This document shows positions 44,440 through 56,356 of a DNA stretch of 64,000 bases, piece after piece. The translations under genes were made by a program, and so were the position numbers. The DNA lies in contig NC_092257.1 of the NCBI RefSeq assembly GCF_036320965.1, forward strand, positions 19,798,913-19,862,912, given 5' to 3'. The notes under the pieces were generated by a model. The model was not told the DNA's origin, made no database searches, and worked only from the letters and a program-made list of their open reading frames with translations. Within the stretch, counting starts at the first letter, position 1, and the number at the start of each line of letters is the position of its first letter. The DNA comes from Panulirus ornatus. Its lineage: Eukaryota; Arthropoda; Malacostraca; Decapoda; Palinuridae.

Positions 44440-45650
44440 CTTATTATTAATCATTCCCATGAGACAGAAATACTCGTTATTCACTCACAGTCCCATTCAA
44501 TCATTCTCATTGAGACAGAAGTACCTGTTAATCACTCACTGTCCCATTTAATCATCCTCATTGGACAGATGTACCTGTTAATCACTCACTGTCCCATTTA
44601 ATCATCCTCATTAGACAGAAGTACCTGTTAATCACTCACTGTCCCATTTAATCATTCTCATTGAGACAGAAGTACCTGTTAATCACTCACGGTCCCATTT
44701 AATCATCCTCATTGGACAGATGTACCTGTTAATCACTCACTGTCCCATTTAATCACCCTCATTAGACAGAAGTACCTGTTAATCACTCACTGTCCCATTT
44801 AATCATTCTCATTGAGACAGAAGTACCTGTAATCATTCTCATTGAGACAGAAGTACCTGTTAATCACTCACTGTCCCATTTAATCATCCTCATTGGACAG
44901 ATGTACCTGTTAATCACTCACGGTCCCATTTAATCATCCTCATTGAGACAGAAGTACCTGTTAATCACTCACGGTCCCATTTAATCATCCTCATTGGACA
45001 GATGTACCTGTTAATCACTCACTGTCCCATTTAATCACCCTCATTAGACAGAAGTACCTGTTAATCACTCACTGTCCCATTTAATCATTCTCATTGAGAC
45101 AGAAGTACCTGTTAATCACTCACTGTCCCATTTAATCATCCTCATTGGACAGAAGTACCTGTTAATCACTCACTGTCCCATTTAATCATCCTCATTAGAC
45201 AGAAGTACCTGTTAATCACTCACAGTCCCATTTAATCATTCTCATTGAGACAGAAGTACCTGTTAATCACTCACTGTCCCATTTAATCATTCTCATTGAG
45301 ACAGAAGTACCTGTTAATCACTCACAGTCCCATTTAATCATTCTCATTGAGACAGAAGTACCTGTTAATCACTCACTGTCCCATTTAATCATCCTCATTG
45401 GACAGATGTACCTGTTAATCACTCACTGTCCCATTTAATCACTGTCCCATTTAATCATTCTCATTGAGACAGAAGTACCTGTTAATCACTCACTGTCCCA
45501 GTTAATCATTCTCATTGAGACAGAAGTACCTGTCAATCACTCACAGTCCCATCTAATCATTCTCATTGAGACAGAAGTACCTGTTAATCACTCACGGTCC
45601 CATTTAATCATCCTCATTAGACAGATGTACCTGTCAATCATTCAACGTCT
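44440..45650. repeat. 50-52 bp minisatellite, largest array in the window
   Basis: About 23 copies over 1.2 kb. The shared part is TGTTAATCACTCACTGTCCC followed by ATTTAATCAT. Type A has CCTCATTGGACAGATGTACC or TTAGACAGAAG variants; type B has TTCTCATTGAGACAGAAGTA. Blocks of types recur in the same order, so multi-unit segments have been duplicated. Truncated units near 44830 and 45435 mark slippage points. Confidence 0.96.
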
Positions 45651-45811
45651 CATTCAGCTCAGCTACATTTATAATCTTACAACTGATGTCGTACAGTACG
45701 AAAATACAATTGGACTGGACGGTATTCAAACATCGTAAAAAAAAAGGACATTCCCAGTTTATTTCTTAATTTCTATGATTCTTTTGTTTTGAATACATAT
45801 TGCAATTTTTT

Positions 45812-46039
45812 TTTCGTACATATTCGCCATTCCCCACCTTAGCGAGGTTGCGTTAAGAAGAGAGGACTGAGCCTTAGAGGGAATATCCTCACTTGGCTCC
45901 CTTCTCTGTTCCTTCTTTTGGAAAAGTAGAAAACTGGAAGGGAGGATTTCCAGCCTCGCCCCGCTCCCTTCCCTTTTAGTCGCCTTCTACGATACGCAGG
46001 GAATACGTGGGAAGTATTCTTTCTTCCCTATCCCCAAGG

Positions 46040-46042
<3 letters not shown>
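45812..46042 (-). mobile_element. Dispersed element R240, copy 2
   Basis: Reverse complement of 28553-28795. It reads TATTCGCCATTCCCCACCTT, AGCGAGGTTGCGTTAAGAAG, AGGACTGAGCC, TTCCTTCTTTTGGAAAA, CTTTTAGTCGCCTTCTACGA and ATACGCAGGGAATACGTGGG, ending at TATCCCCAAGGATAA. The TA array lies on the CCTGGGGATA side, as in copy 1. Confidence 0.82.

Positions 46043-46122
<80 letters not shown>
46043..46122. repeat. (AT)n microsatellite
   Basis: Pure AT array of about 79 bp at the 5' end of R240 copy 2. Confidence 0.97.
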
Positions 46123-46125
<3 letters not shown>

Positions 46126-46231
46126 CTCCTGGACGGATCAGGATTCTACAGCAAGGTGATCATTAGGACCTTGAATGTTCCATTTAAAAAATCGAGCTAA
46201 CGTTTTCCTCCAGAATGAAAACGTTTCATTT

Positions 46232-46232
<1 letters not shown>

Positions 46233-46278
<46 letters not shown>
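46233..46278. repeat. (GT)n microsatellite
   Basis: Pure GT array of about 46 bp. Confidence 0.97.
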
Positions 46279-46280
<2 letters not shown>

Positions 46281-46351
46281 ACATCTGCGCGTTACGTATA
46301 GCTTCGTCTCTTAACCATGTAGTTATGTACCATGTCTTTAATCTTATGTCT

Positions 46352-46352
<1 letters not shown>

Positions 46353-46397
<45 letters not shown>
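46353..46397. repeat. (CA)n microsatellite
   Basis: Pure CA array of about 45 bp touching the 3' end of the minus-strand SINE. Confidence 0.97.
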
Positions 46398-46398
<1 letters not shown>

Positions 46399-46560
46399 AG
46401 GTGCCCATTTGTCGACCAGCCCTGATGGAAAGGATGAACACCTGGGGTGGGTCTGGGCCGACCGACGCGTCCTATGATTCTATTCCTTGCGGGTCCGACG
46501 ACCTCGAGCTGGCCCGTGACGACACATGGTCAGCAACGCTACCCAATAAGCGTTACCGGT
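46396..46560 (-). mobile_element. tRNA-derived SINE, copy 3
   Basis: On the minus strand: TAGCGTTGCTGACCATG, then a GGGCC... tRNA-like middle, a decayed B-box region, GTCGGCCCAGACCCACCC, CAGGTGTTCATCCTTTCCAT, GGGCTGGTCGACAAATGGGC and ACCTGG. It matches copies 1 and 2 in the body and the 24218-24303 segment in the head. The TG array follows its 3' end. Confidence 0.72.
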
Positions 46561-46609
46561 ACGACTGATGAATGAGGTGTTATCGTTACTAAGCTACGAA
46601 GGTTTAAAG

Positions 46610-46705
46610 CCGTATGCGTTACTATCTCGCCTGCGTTACTATCTCGCCTGCGTTACTATCTCGTATGCGTTACTATCTCGCCTGCGTTACTATCTCGCCA
46701 GCGTT
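46610..46705. repeat. 17 bp minisatellite
   Basis: Five copies of GCGTTACTATCTCGCCT with minor changes. Confidence 0.92.
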
Positions 46706-46919
46706 ACAAATCCATGAGTTTCAGATAGTTATTAGCGTTACATGGCTGTAGAATTGCCTACCATTAGCGTTACAGAGCAATAGCATTAGCCCTGTAAGCG
46801 TTACAGAACAACAGCAGTACCAACGATTAACGTTACTACATAACTTACCACCAAACCATTAAAGTTGCTGAGGAATAAAAGAGCCCCACCCATTAGCGTT
46901 ACTAAGTTACCAACATTGT
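46706..46919. repeat. Diffuse GCGTTAC-containing repeat
   Basis: TTAGCGTTAC or GCGTTACAGA occurs repeatedly at irregular spacing, apparently decayed relatives of the flanking arrays. Confidence 0.55.
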
Positions 46920-47370
46920 CATGGTGACTAAGTAACAGCATTACCAATCACTACCGTTACTAAGCAACAGCATTACCAATTACTACCGTTACTAAGCAAC
47001 AGCATTACCAATTTCTACCGTTACTGAGCAACAGCATTACCAACTGCTACCGTTACTAAGTAACAGCATTACCAATCACTACCGTTACTAAGCAACAGCA
47101 TTACCACTCACTACCGTTACTAAGCAACAGCATTACCAATCAGTACCCTTACTAAGCAACAGCATTACCAATCACTACCGTTACTAAGCAACAGCATTAC
47201 CACTCACTACCGTTACTAAGTAACTGCATTACCAATCACTACCGTTACTAAGTAACAGCATTACCAATCACTACCGTTACTAAGCAACAGCATTACCACT
47301 CACTACCGTTACTAAGTAACAGCATTACCAATCACTACCGTTACTAAGCAACAGCATTACCAACTATGAC
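46920..47370. repeat. 32 bp minisatellite
   Basis: About 14 copies of TACCAATCACTACCGTTACT followed by AAGCAACAGCAT. Variants (AAGTAACAG, CCACTCACT) recur in a fixed order, indicating multi-unit duplication. Confidence 0.95.
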
Positions 47371-47514
47371 TGCAATTGTGTTACTAATTAATTCACAACA
47401 GTTAACTATACGATTATGTAAACAACGGACATGAACGATGCTGGGTCATTGAGCGTCATTGAGTCATGAGCACAATAGACACATGACTATCACATAGTTG
47501 TCAATGCTATTTAG
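47371..47514. other. No gene seen; spacer
   Basis: Short unique interval between arrays. Confidence 0.45.
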
Positions 47515-47700
47515 CCTAATTAGCCATGAGAATATGAGTACTAATTAGCCATGAGAATATGAGTACTGATTAGCCATGAGAATATGAGTACTAATTAGCC
47601 ATGAGAATATGAGTACTAATTAGCCATGAGAATATGAGTAATGATTAGCCATGAGAATATGAGTGCTAATTAGCCATGAGCATACGAGTGCCAATTACTC
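47515..47700. repeat. 25 bp minisatellite
   Basis: About seven copies of TAGCCATGAGAATATGAGTA followed by CTAAT. Confidence 0.94.
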
Positions 47701-47754
47701 AAGGGTAATTACGAGGCCATGAGAGCATTATCGAGCCATGAACGTTATGGAGGC

Positions 47755-48498
47755 ATGACTGGTATGAGGAGCCATGGGGAGGCCATGGGGGGGGGGAGGG
47801 TCATGAGGAGGTCATAAGTAGGTCATGGGAGGCCATGAAGAGGCCATGGGAAGGCCACGAGGAGGTCATGGGAGGCCATGAGGTGGCCATCGAAGGCCAT
47901 TAGGAGGTCATAGACGCCATGAGGAGGTCATGGGAGGCCTTGAGGAGGTCATGGGAAGGCCACGAGGAGATCATGGGAGGATATGAGGAGGTCATGAGGA
48001 GGACATGAGGTGGCCATCGGGGGCCATTAAGAGGTCATAGACGCCATGAGGAGGTCATGGGGAGGCACTGAGGAGGTCATACAGGCCATGAGGAGGTCAT
48101 GGGAGGACATGAGGAGGTCGTGGAAGAACATGAGGTGGCCATCGGAGGCCATTAGGAGGTCATACAGGCTATGAGGAGGTCATGGGAGGCCATGAGGAGG
48201 TCATACAGGCCATGAGGAGGTCATGGGAGGACATGAGGAGGTCGTGGAAGGACATGAGGTGGCCATCGGAGGCCATTAGGAGGTCATACAGGCTATGAGG
48301 AGGTCATGGGAGGACATGAGGAGATCATGGGAGGACATGAGGAGGTCGTGGAAGGACATGAGGTGGCCATCGGAGGCCATTGGGTCATACAGGCTATGAG
48401 GAGGTCATGGGGAGGCACTGAGGAGGTCATGGGGAGGTCATGGGGAGGCACTGAAGAGGTCATGGGAAGGCTATGAGGAGGTCATGGGAAGGCCATGA
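47755..48498. repeat. Degenerate about 20-24 bp array with higher-order blocks
   Basis: Variants of CATGAGGAGGTCATGGGAGG fill about 740 bp. A longer block ending GAGGTGGCCATCGGAGGCCA and containing ATACAGGCTATGAGGAGG recurs at about 48130, 48255 and 48360, a spacing of roughly 105-125 bp. Confidence 0.93.
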
Positions 48499-48500
48499 TC

Positions 48501-48518
48501 GGGGGGGGGGGGGGGGGG
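48501..48518. repeat. (G)18 homopolymer
   Basis: Uninterrupted run of 18 G. Its length is error-prone in most sequencing methods. Confidence 0.9.
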
Positions 48519-48597
48519 TCAAAAGCAACAACACCAAGAGCTGGTGACAGCCCCCAGCTGCTGCTGGCGTCTGGGGGGAAGGAATGTGGCCTCCATG

Positions 48598-48702
48598 GGG
48601 TGAGGGGAGGGAGGGGAGAGGGGAGGGAAGGGAGAGGGGAGGGGAGAGGGGAGGGGAGGGAGGGGAGAGGGGAGGGGAGGGGAGGGGAGAGGGGAGGGGA
48701 GC
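48598..48702. repeat. GGGGAGA/GGGGAGG purine array
   Basis: About 105 bp of G runs of 3-4 separated by single A or AGA on the plus strand; high G-quadruplex potential. Confidence 0.93.
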
Positions 48703-48769
48703 AGCGTCTCTTGTCCTCTGTTCCCTCGCCCGGCCCGGCCCGGCCACGTGGGGGGTGGCCTTGTCTACG

Positions 48770-49160
48770 TGACCTTGTTTACGCGTCCTTGTTTACCTCT
48801 CCTTGTTTACGTGTGGCGGTTTTGCCTAATTTTGTCTGCCCCTTCCTCCCTTACGTGTCTTGTCTTACCTAATCTTGTCTACCCGTCCTTGTTTACATGT
48901 CCTTGTTAAGGGGACATCTTTTTTGTTTTTACAGAATCTTGTTTACCATATCTTGTTTACATCCACTCATTATTCTTTTTTTTACAGACTCTCGTTTACC
49001 ATACCTTGTTTACATCCGTTCATTTACAATGTTCTTACTTCACTTTCCTTGTATGGCTTTATTTGTTACATGTATTTGTCTATATGTGCTTGTACACTGA
49101 GGTGCAATATTTTGTGTTCCTATCCTTGTCTACATGTCCTCCTTGTTTACGAGGTCGACA
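48770..49160. repeat. Diffuse CTTGTTTAC repeat
   Basis: CCTTGTTTAC, TCTTGTTTAC and TCTCGTTTACC occur about a dozen times at irregular intervals, an old decayed minisatellite. A duplicated segment (CTCATTATTCTTTTTTTTAC / CATTTAC) is also visible. Confidence 0.65.
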
Positions 49161-49359
49161 GTCCATATGCAACGACCAATTAAGTGGTTATCACTCCCTG
49201 ACTTTCTCTGCTTCGGGGGGGAGAGGGGACGCATCATTTCCCTGGCTCTTACAGATATGGCGTTATTTTCGACGTCTTTTGTTTAGACCGAGGCCTTTTT
49301 TTTTTTCTCTGAGGGTTGGGGGGAGGGGGGGAAGGGGGGGTCACTGCGTTATCTGGGTG

Positions 49360-49850
49360 GTCGTGCTGGTGTCGCTTTTATTTACGGGTCTTGTTTCTCT
49401 CGCTTTTATTTGTGGGTCTTGTTTCTCTCGCTTTTATTTAAGGGGTCTTGTTTCTCTCGCTTTTATTTAAGGGGTCTTGTTTCTCTCGCTTTTATTTAAG
49501 GGGTCTTGTTTCTCTCGCTTTTATTTGTGGGTCTTGTTTCTCTCGCTTTTATTTAAGGGGTCTTGTTTCTCTCGCTTTTATTTAAGGGGTCTTGTTTCTC
49601 TCGTTTTTATTTAAGGGGTCTTGTTTTTCTCGCTTTTATTTAAGGGTCTTGTTTCTCTCGCTTTTATTTAAGGGGTCTTGCTGGTGTCGCTTTTATTTAC
49701 GGGTCTTGTTTCTCTCGCTTTTATTTACGGGTCTTGTTTCTCTCGCTTTTATTTAAGGGGTCTTGTTTCTCTCGCTTTTATTTACGGGTCTTGTTTCTCT
49801 CGCTTTTATTTACGGGTCTTGTTTCTCTCGCTTTTATTTACAATTATTTT
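49360..49850. repeat. 28-29 bp minisatellite
   Basis: About 17 copies of TCTTGTTTCTCTCGCTTTTA followed by TTTAAGGGG or TTTACGGG. A GCTGGTGTCGC variant appears at both 49363 and 49680, so the right-hand block may be a duplicate of the left. RFYLRVLFLSLLF-type frames are artefacts. Confidence 0.95.
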
Positions 49851-49904
49851 CTCCGTCGCCTTATACACGGGTTATGTTTCTGTCCTGCCTTATTTACAAA
49901 CCTC

Positions 49905-49908
<4 letters not shown>

Positions 49909-49960
<52 letters not shown>
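49909..49960. repeat. (CT)n microsatellite
   Basis: Pure CT array of 52 bp. Confidence 0.97.
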
Positions 49961-49962
<2 letters not shown>

Positions 49963-51135
49963 GCTTTTACACGGTTAAATAATAGACATATTCAGGGAAA
50001 AAACATAAGACAAAAAAAAATTCATTGTAACATTAAGAAAACACGTTCCTTTTTGACACGACTGGAAGTACGAGAAAGTACGATGTTATCTGACCCGGAG
50101 ATAAGACGCTGTAGTACTATAATGCTCATCATGTGTTGTCCGAGGGGGATCAGCTGTTTCGCTTGTACGCTACGAGGGGGTCGCGGCCGTCGGAAATCCT
50201 ATCCCCCATGAGGCAGAAGAGGTCCTTAATCACTAAGGCTCCCTCTGGCGCCTGGGTGGTGCTTCTGCTGACGGAGTTAGTGGTGTCTGCAGCAGCCGCC
50301 AGATGTTTACATACTGTTTGTTGACATGCAGACTTCATGTTGACATCCGCCACTGTCTCGAGAGTTCAATGCGACATTTGTTGCGTCTCTCTTTCTCATT
50401 GCTTTGGCTATTGCCGCAGCCAGCAGATACCTAGCACTTGTTTTTTTTTCCCTCTATACAAGTAGATAGAACACTTTAACTGTTCTTGGCGTTTTCCTCT
50501 CTGTTTCTATAAGATTGCTGGAAATACATGTAGGTATATGATTATAAATATCTCTCAATAGACTTGTCTGTGATACTGGTTCGAAACCACTCAAGTTGAT
50601 TTCGAGATAGATGGAATATAGTTCATTCTATACCCACTTGGTGTCGCCAGAGATCTTCCTATATTCCCTATGCTTCTCATATCCATTTTTCACATCTAAG
50701 TACACTATAGATACATAAAGGCACCGAAACCATTACAGAAGTTATACAAAAACCTTTATGAAAGGGTCCAAAATAAACTTCATAACTCGAAGAGATCTTC
50801 CCTTTTTCTTCTTTTGGCATTTTCCCCACCTTTTTTTTCCCCACCCCATTTTGGAAAGTTTATTCTCAAGGAAAAAAAAAAAAGACAAACGCATCCCATC
50901 CACAATACTGTATGGTGCCTGCCTGCCCTTGACAAATATCTACCAGTCTACAGGTTTGAAACGCACCAGGACGCGGGACACAAGAGATCAGAGCCGGGTC
51001 AACGAATGCCCCCTGGGCGTTAAGACCCGACGCCAACTGACGGAGGAAGGTTGAGACGAAACTCCAAAATGACACGTCGGCTAATGTCGTATGGGGGGAC
51101 AACGCTTGTGGAGGAGAACGAGCGGCAAGCTTTGA
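49961..51135. other. No gene seen; largely unique 1.2 kb
   Basis: Open frames under 100 codons on both strands. The 63-codon plus frame 50133-50324 has a hydrophobic stretch (WVVLLLTELVVSAAAA) but no context supporting a gene. A-rich and T-rich runs lie near 50450 and 50875. Confidence 0.5.
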
Positions 51136-51138
51136 GGA

Positions 51139-51222
<84 letters not shown>
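51136..51222. repeat. (GA)n microsatellite
   Basis: GA array of about 86 bp with GAAAGA interruptions at the left. Confidence 0.97.
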
Positions 51223-51225
<3 letters not shown>

Positions 51226-52047
51226 ACGCCGCCGCTTACCTCTGGCAGGAGAGAGAGGAACCCGAAGGACGACCCTTTCATCCACGAGAGGTAGCATCCT
51301 TGTACCCACTCGTCCTACACACACACACACACATGACGGGAGCGAAGGAGGAGCAGCGGCTTGACCTTTCCTACCCTAACTAGGGGTCAAAGGCAGGTCA
51401 AAGGTCATGAGAACAAGCGAGAGATACAGAGGAGCTATGTCTGTGATGGATGCAGAAGCGCTACCAGGAGAAGGAACCATATGACAACTCGTAAATGACC
51501 CGGGAGTCGTCTGGTCAAGGTCAGGTTGAGGGTGGGTCACACACACTCCCTTGTGCCAACCCAGCCTCTCAGTAATTACGAGGTCATTTGACCTCATGCC
51601 ATGTTTTCCTCCTGTTCTGTCTACATCACTTGTATTGTATCTATCATCTCTTTATGTATCTAGTCCTCTAGAGACGTGGTAATACACGAAAGCGCTAAGG
51701 ATTCTCGTGCTTTCTTTTACCCTTGTGGTGTTTCTGCATTTACGCACTCATGTTTGGTGTGATTTTCTGCAAGCGAGATTTATACCAGAGATTCTCTGGC
51801 GCTCGAAGGAAACTCAGGACAACAGGAGCCTTGGCCACCAGGCCCAACTCTATCACCAACACCGCCACCACTATCACCACCACCACTATCACCACCACTG
51901 GCTGACCCAAACCAGTGAGCGCTGCTGAAGTTTGCTGATGATGACGCCGCGCCTCTGTAGGTTCGAGGGATGGGGGACGGCGAAGTTGAGGCGAGAGAAA
52001 GAGAAAGAAAGAAAAAAAAAGAGGAAGAAGAAGCAAAAGAACAGAGT

Positions 52048-52050
<3 letters not shown>
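51223..52050. other. No gene seen; spacer
   Basis: About 830 bp with a CACCACCACTATCACCACCA patch (51855-51900) and an 18 bp CA run near 51315. No recognised gene. Confidence 0.5.

Positions 52051-52123
<73 letters not shown>
52051..52123. repeat. (GA)n microsatellite
   Basis: Pure GA array of about 73 bp. Confidence 0.97.
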
Positions 52124-52127
<4 letters not shown>

Positions 52128-52729
52128 ATGGTTATCATCATAATTCAGATGAAGATGATACTGATAATGATTGGTAAAAAAGTGAAATCTAAGCACGAAG
52201 ATAACACCAGATATCCTGTTAAGTTAAAGATCGTAAAACTAAGGAAGAGGAGGAGGTGGGGAAGACAGGAATGAGAGATGCACAGGGAGAGACAGTACCA
52301 AAACACAGCCACGAAGGAGAGAGGGAAAATATAAAAAAAAGAGCAAATACGATACGAAGAGAAATAACGAATGCGGATAAAGAGCGAAAAAAGACAGAGA
52401 AAACGCTGAAGGAGAAAGAAGGATGAGAAGCGAGGGATGATAAAGATAATGTGTAATGATGTTCAAGGCATTAAAACCCGCTCTCACGATATAAAAACAC
52501 GAGACGAAGAAAACCTGCAAGATTTTCCAAAAACCCAAGAACACAAAAAAAATACATGAACTGTGATGAGACAAATAGAACTTACAAGAAAATACTAAAA
52601 GCACACGAAAAGAAAAGACACTGAGATCAAAGCTTAAAAGACCTTCTCTAAAAAACCAAAATAGGGTTGAGGAAACTATAAGACTCGTGGAGGATAAACT
52701 CAACAATTTATAGAGTTGGACTCCACACA
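52124..52729. other. No gene seen; purine-rich spacer
   Basis: About 600 bp strongly A/G-biased on the plus strand. The 170-codon reverse frame (52239-52751) is S/L/F-rich because the complement is pyrimidine-rich; no domain was recognised. Confidence 0.5.
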
Positions 52730-53169
<440 letters not shown>

Positions 53170-53251
<82 letters not shown>

Positions 53252-53265
53252 GTGTGTGTGTGTGT
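53170..53265. repeat. (GT)n microsatellite
   Basis: GT array of about 95 bp with one GC interruption near 53247. Confidence 0.97.
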
Positions 53266-53375
53266 ACCCATTTCTCCCATACTGTAATATGACCGTTTTC
53301 TCGTTGTTCATCACTCCATGCCTAGTGGATGACCACCTCATTAACAGAGTAGCGACGATCGGACAAGGTTGTTCG

Positions 53376-53746
<371 letters not shown>

Positions 53747-53867
53747 CAAGCATTACCAGTTTAGGGTGGTGGTGTGGTGTGGGGATGGTGATGGTGGTGG
53801 TGTGGTGTGGGGGTCTGTTGGTTCGTGGTGGTGGGGGTGAGGTAGAGAGCGAGAGCTGCAAATGTAA

Positions 53868-54216
53868 AGGCCGCGTCAACAGCAGCAGAGCCTCCTGAGA
53901 CCTGTACCCAAGGTCACCCGCCCCTCGAGCCCGCCCCCCCCCTGCGTCCCCGTACAACACTTTTGTTCCTTTGCCTCAGCCGCCGCCTCCCCCTGCAGCT
54001 GCCGCCCGCCGCCAACACACCGCTCGAGACACAGTCTCGCGAAGAACGGAGGAACCTCGCCTTCGCTGGCAGTCCCGTCCCGTCAACACAGCTGTGTGAG
54101 CCCCACACACACACACTACACACAGAAGCAAGTGCCAGCCACCTAAGACACAGAGGTCCCAGTGCCTCACTGAGCCTGAGTAACAGCGGTGGGTAGGTTG
54201 GACCCCCCCTCACCAG
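53868..54216 (+). promoter_or_regulatory. GC-rich block ending in a consensus splice donor; possible non-coding first exon
   Basis: This is a GC- and CpG-rich non-repetitive block (GCCGCCTCCCCCTGCAGCTG, CCGCCCGCCGCCAACACACC) in otherwise moderate-GC sequence. It ends with CCCTCACCAG followed by GTGAGTAACG, a full-consensus donor, with the exon edge at 54216. No ATG-led frame of note continues into it, so if transcribed it would be 5' untranslated sequence of a gene whose coding exons lie to the right, beyond this window or undetected. No TATA box or initiator is clear. This is inference from composition plus one splice signal. Confidence 0.3.
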
Positions 54217-55152
54217 GTGAGTAACGGAGCTCACCCAGCTCTAACGAGAGGAAGGAACCTTGACGCTCACTCCTGGCTTAACGGGGAGGGGACGGGATGG
54301 ACTGGGTACAGTGTGACGGAGCACTTGGCGAAACAGGAGGCGGTGCTGCACCACGCCCGCCCCTCGCTAGCATGGGGCCTCTATGCTCCTCCCTGAGCCA
54401 TGATACGTGACGTACTGAGAAAGCAATCGAATACCTGTGTCACTACAGGTATACCTTAACGTGGCTAGATGGGTAACGGGCCAAACATTTCACCGAGTTT
54501 TATTGATTGATTTTAATTGCATAATAACTCCCTCACAAGGACCTCTGTCTATGGGCTCCTGCAACTTTCGGTAAAGTCTGCGCTGCTGTCAGTAACAGGG
54601 GAATAATAAGGTCCTTTGGAATGATGCGTTTCTCGATGGAAACTGTATTCCTTTTTCGACCACTAATGATAAAGGAACTTCATCGAAGGTGCCTTTACAT
54701 TCGTAAGTGGAATCCGGTACCATTCATCGGATCTAAGACCCTAAAATCATTCCTTAGCTTCACCACAGATGCCCCTCACTCTCAACCACTCCACTCCAAG
54801 TGCAAAGACCTGAAGGCCAACCAACCCACCAGTTGACCCACCGAATCTGACCCCTATCGACTACGCTACCGCGCACCAACTTCCAGGAAACGCAGACCAC
54901 AGATCACGATATTACCTTCGTTACCGCACTCATCTATAACACTACGAGATGTGAGTCATTCCTCCGACGGCACGTTGTATTTCATTTCCTTGAAGCAGCT
55001 TTACTGAGAATGGGCAGTGCTGGAAGCCCGAGACGTTTTCATGAAGTTCAAGAATAAAGTGAAAATGACAACAGGACATTAAATTCAAATTTGATCTAAT
55101 GACAGAAAACGAGAAGCGAGAAAAAGAAATGAAAATAAAGTAGGAAGCTAAA

Positions 55153-55153
<1 letters not shown>
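54217..55153. other. No gene seen; spacer
   Basis: About 940 bp of unique sequence to the right of the possible donor. A 71-codon plus frame (54621-54836) is unrecognised. Confidence 0.5.
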
Positions 55154-55212
<59 letters not shown>

Positions 55213-55255
55213 AGATAGATATATATATAGATAGAAAAATAGATACATAGATAGA
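55154..55255. repeat. Compound (TA)n(GATA)n microsatellite
   Basis: About 55 bp of TA then irregular GATA units to 55255. Confidence 0.95.
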
Positions 55256-55849
55256 TGTATACGAGGTATGGGCTATAGATAAGATTGTGCAGAGGAGGTT
55301 AGATGAGTTGGAAATATAATGTAGTAAGGACAGCATGTGATGTGTGATGTAGTTTGATCGAGTAAATAATGGAAGGGTAAGAGAGATGTGTGTGTTAACA
55401 AAAAAAAAAAAAAAAAAGTGTGGTTGAGAGAGCCGAGGAGGGTGTGTTGACATATTCTAGACATATGGAAAGAACGCGTAATGACAAAAGAGGATATATA
55501 TATATGTCAGAGGTGGAGGGAGCAAGGAGAAGCGGAAGACCAAATTGGAGACGGAAGGACGGTGCCAAAAAAATATTTTGAGCGATCGGGACTTAACCAT
55601 GAAAGAGGGTGAAAGGCATACACGGGATAAAGTGAGCTGGAAGGATTTGATATATAGGGGTTATACAGGGGTCGACGTGCGGAGTGGAATGACCCAGGGT
55701 ATATGAAGCGTGCGGGGTAACACCATGGAAAGGTCTGTCGGGCCTGGTTGTGGATCGGAAGCTGGGATTTCGGTGCATTACACATGATAGCAGGAGAATG
55801 GATGTTTTTGGCGCTACCTCAGTAATGCGGGAAACGGTAATCAATTATG

Positions 55850-55850
<1 letters not shown>
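55256..55850 (+). pseudogene. LINE 3' end fossil, copy C
   Basis: After a poly(A) interruption (55400-55417) the plus strand reads, with frameshifts, VVERAEEGV-like, then KRIYIYVRGGGS / SEVEGARRSGRPNWR and KKIF, followed by GEGERHTRDKVSWKDLIYRG-like sequence. This is the post-RT tail of LINE ORF2, where a GRP..W block is typical. A 3' untranslated part follows (GGTCTGTCGGGCCTGGTTGT, TTTCGGTGCATTACACATGA) ending GGCGCTACCTCAGTAATGCG. That tail resembles the end of R240. Confidence 0.75.

Positions 55851-55919
<69 letters not shown>
55851..55919. repeat. (GT)n microsatellite
   Basis: Pure GT array of about 69 bp between LINE fossils C and D. Confidence 0.97.
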
Positions 55920-55923
<4 letters not shown>

Positions 55924-56032
55924 GGATTCCGGCCCCATGACATTAGACCGCAAAGGAAAAAGTAGTCACCTTTGGTCAAGGAGTAAAGTCTCGTCAAAGA
56001 TCTAAAGATCTCACTCTAAAGCACTGAGAGGA
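55919..56032 (+). repeat. Dispersed block following (GT)n, copy 2
   Basis: TTACTGGATTCCGGCCCCAT ... GGAGTAAAGTCTCGTCAAAG, related to 3512-3600. Confidence 0.5.
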
Positions 56033-56323
56033 GAATCAACTGCTGTTTGCAGATGACGTAGCTCTGGTGGCAGATTTGAGAGCGATATTCCAAAAGGTGA
56101 GTTCACAAGGCTATGTGAGAAAGGAGGAGATTGCGAGATAACATGAACACAAGAAATGTAGTGATCTAACGCAGGGGAGACGGGTAAGATGTGTGTGTGA
56201 GTATGAGTGGGGAGGACCACAGCGCAAGCTGCGCTTCGGAGTAGACATGGTAGCGGAGGGAACCATGGGCGCGATGCACGGAGGGCGGGTTAGAGAGTTG
56301 ACTACGCGCACTGAGGCGTGTGT

Positions 56324-56356
<33 letters not shown>

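Noticed and set aside
44440..45650. CRISPR-like regularly spaced direct repeats
   Set aside because: The whole unit repeats with no unique spacers, there are no cas genes, and the DNA is eukaryotic; it is a minisatellite.
50133..50324. 63-codon frame with a hydrophobic helix-like stretch
   Set aside because: Too short, no splice or start context, no recognised family.
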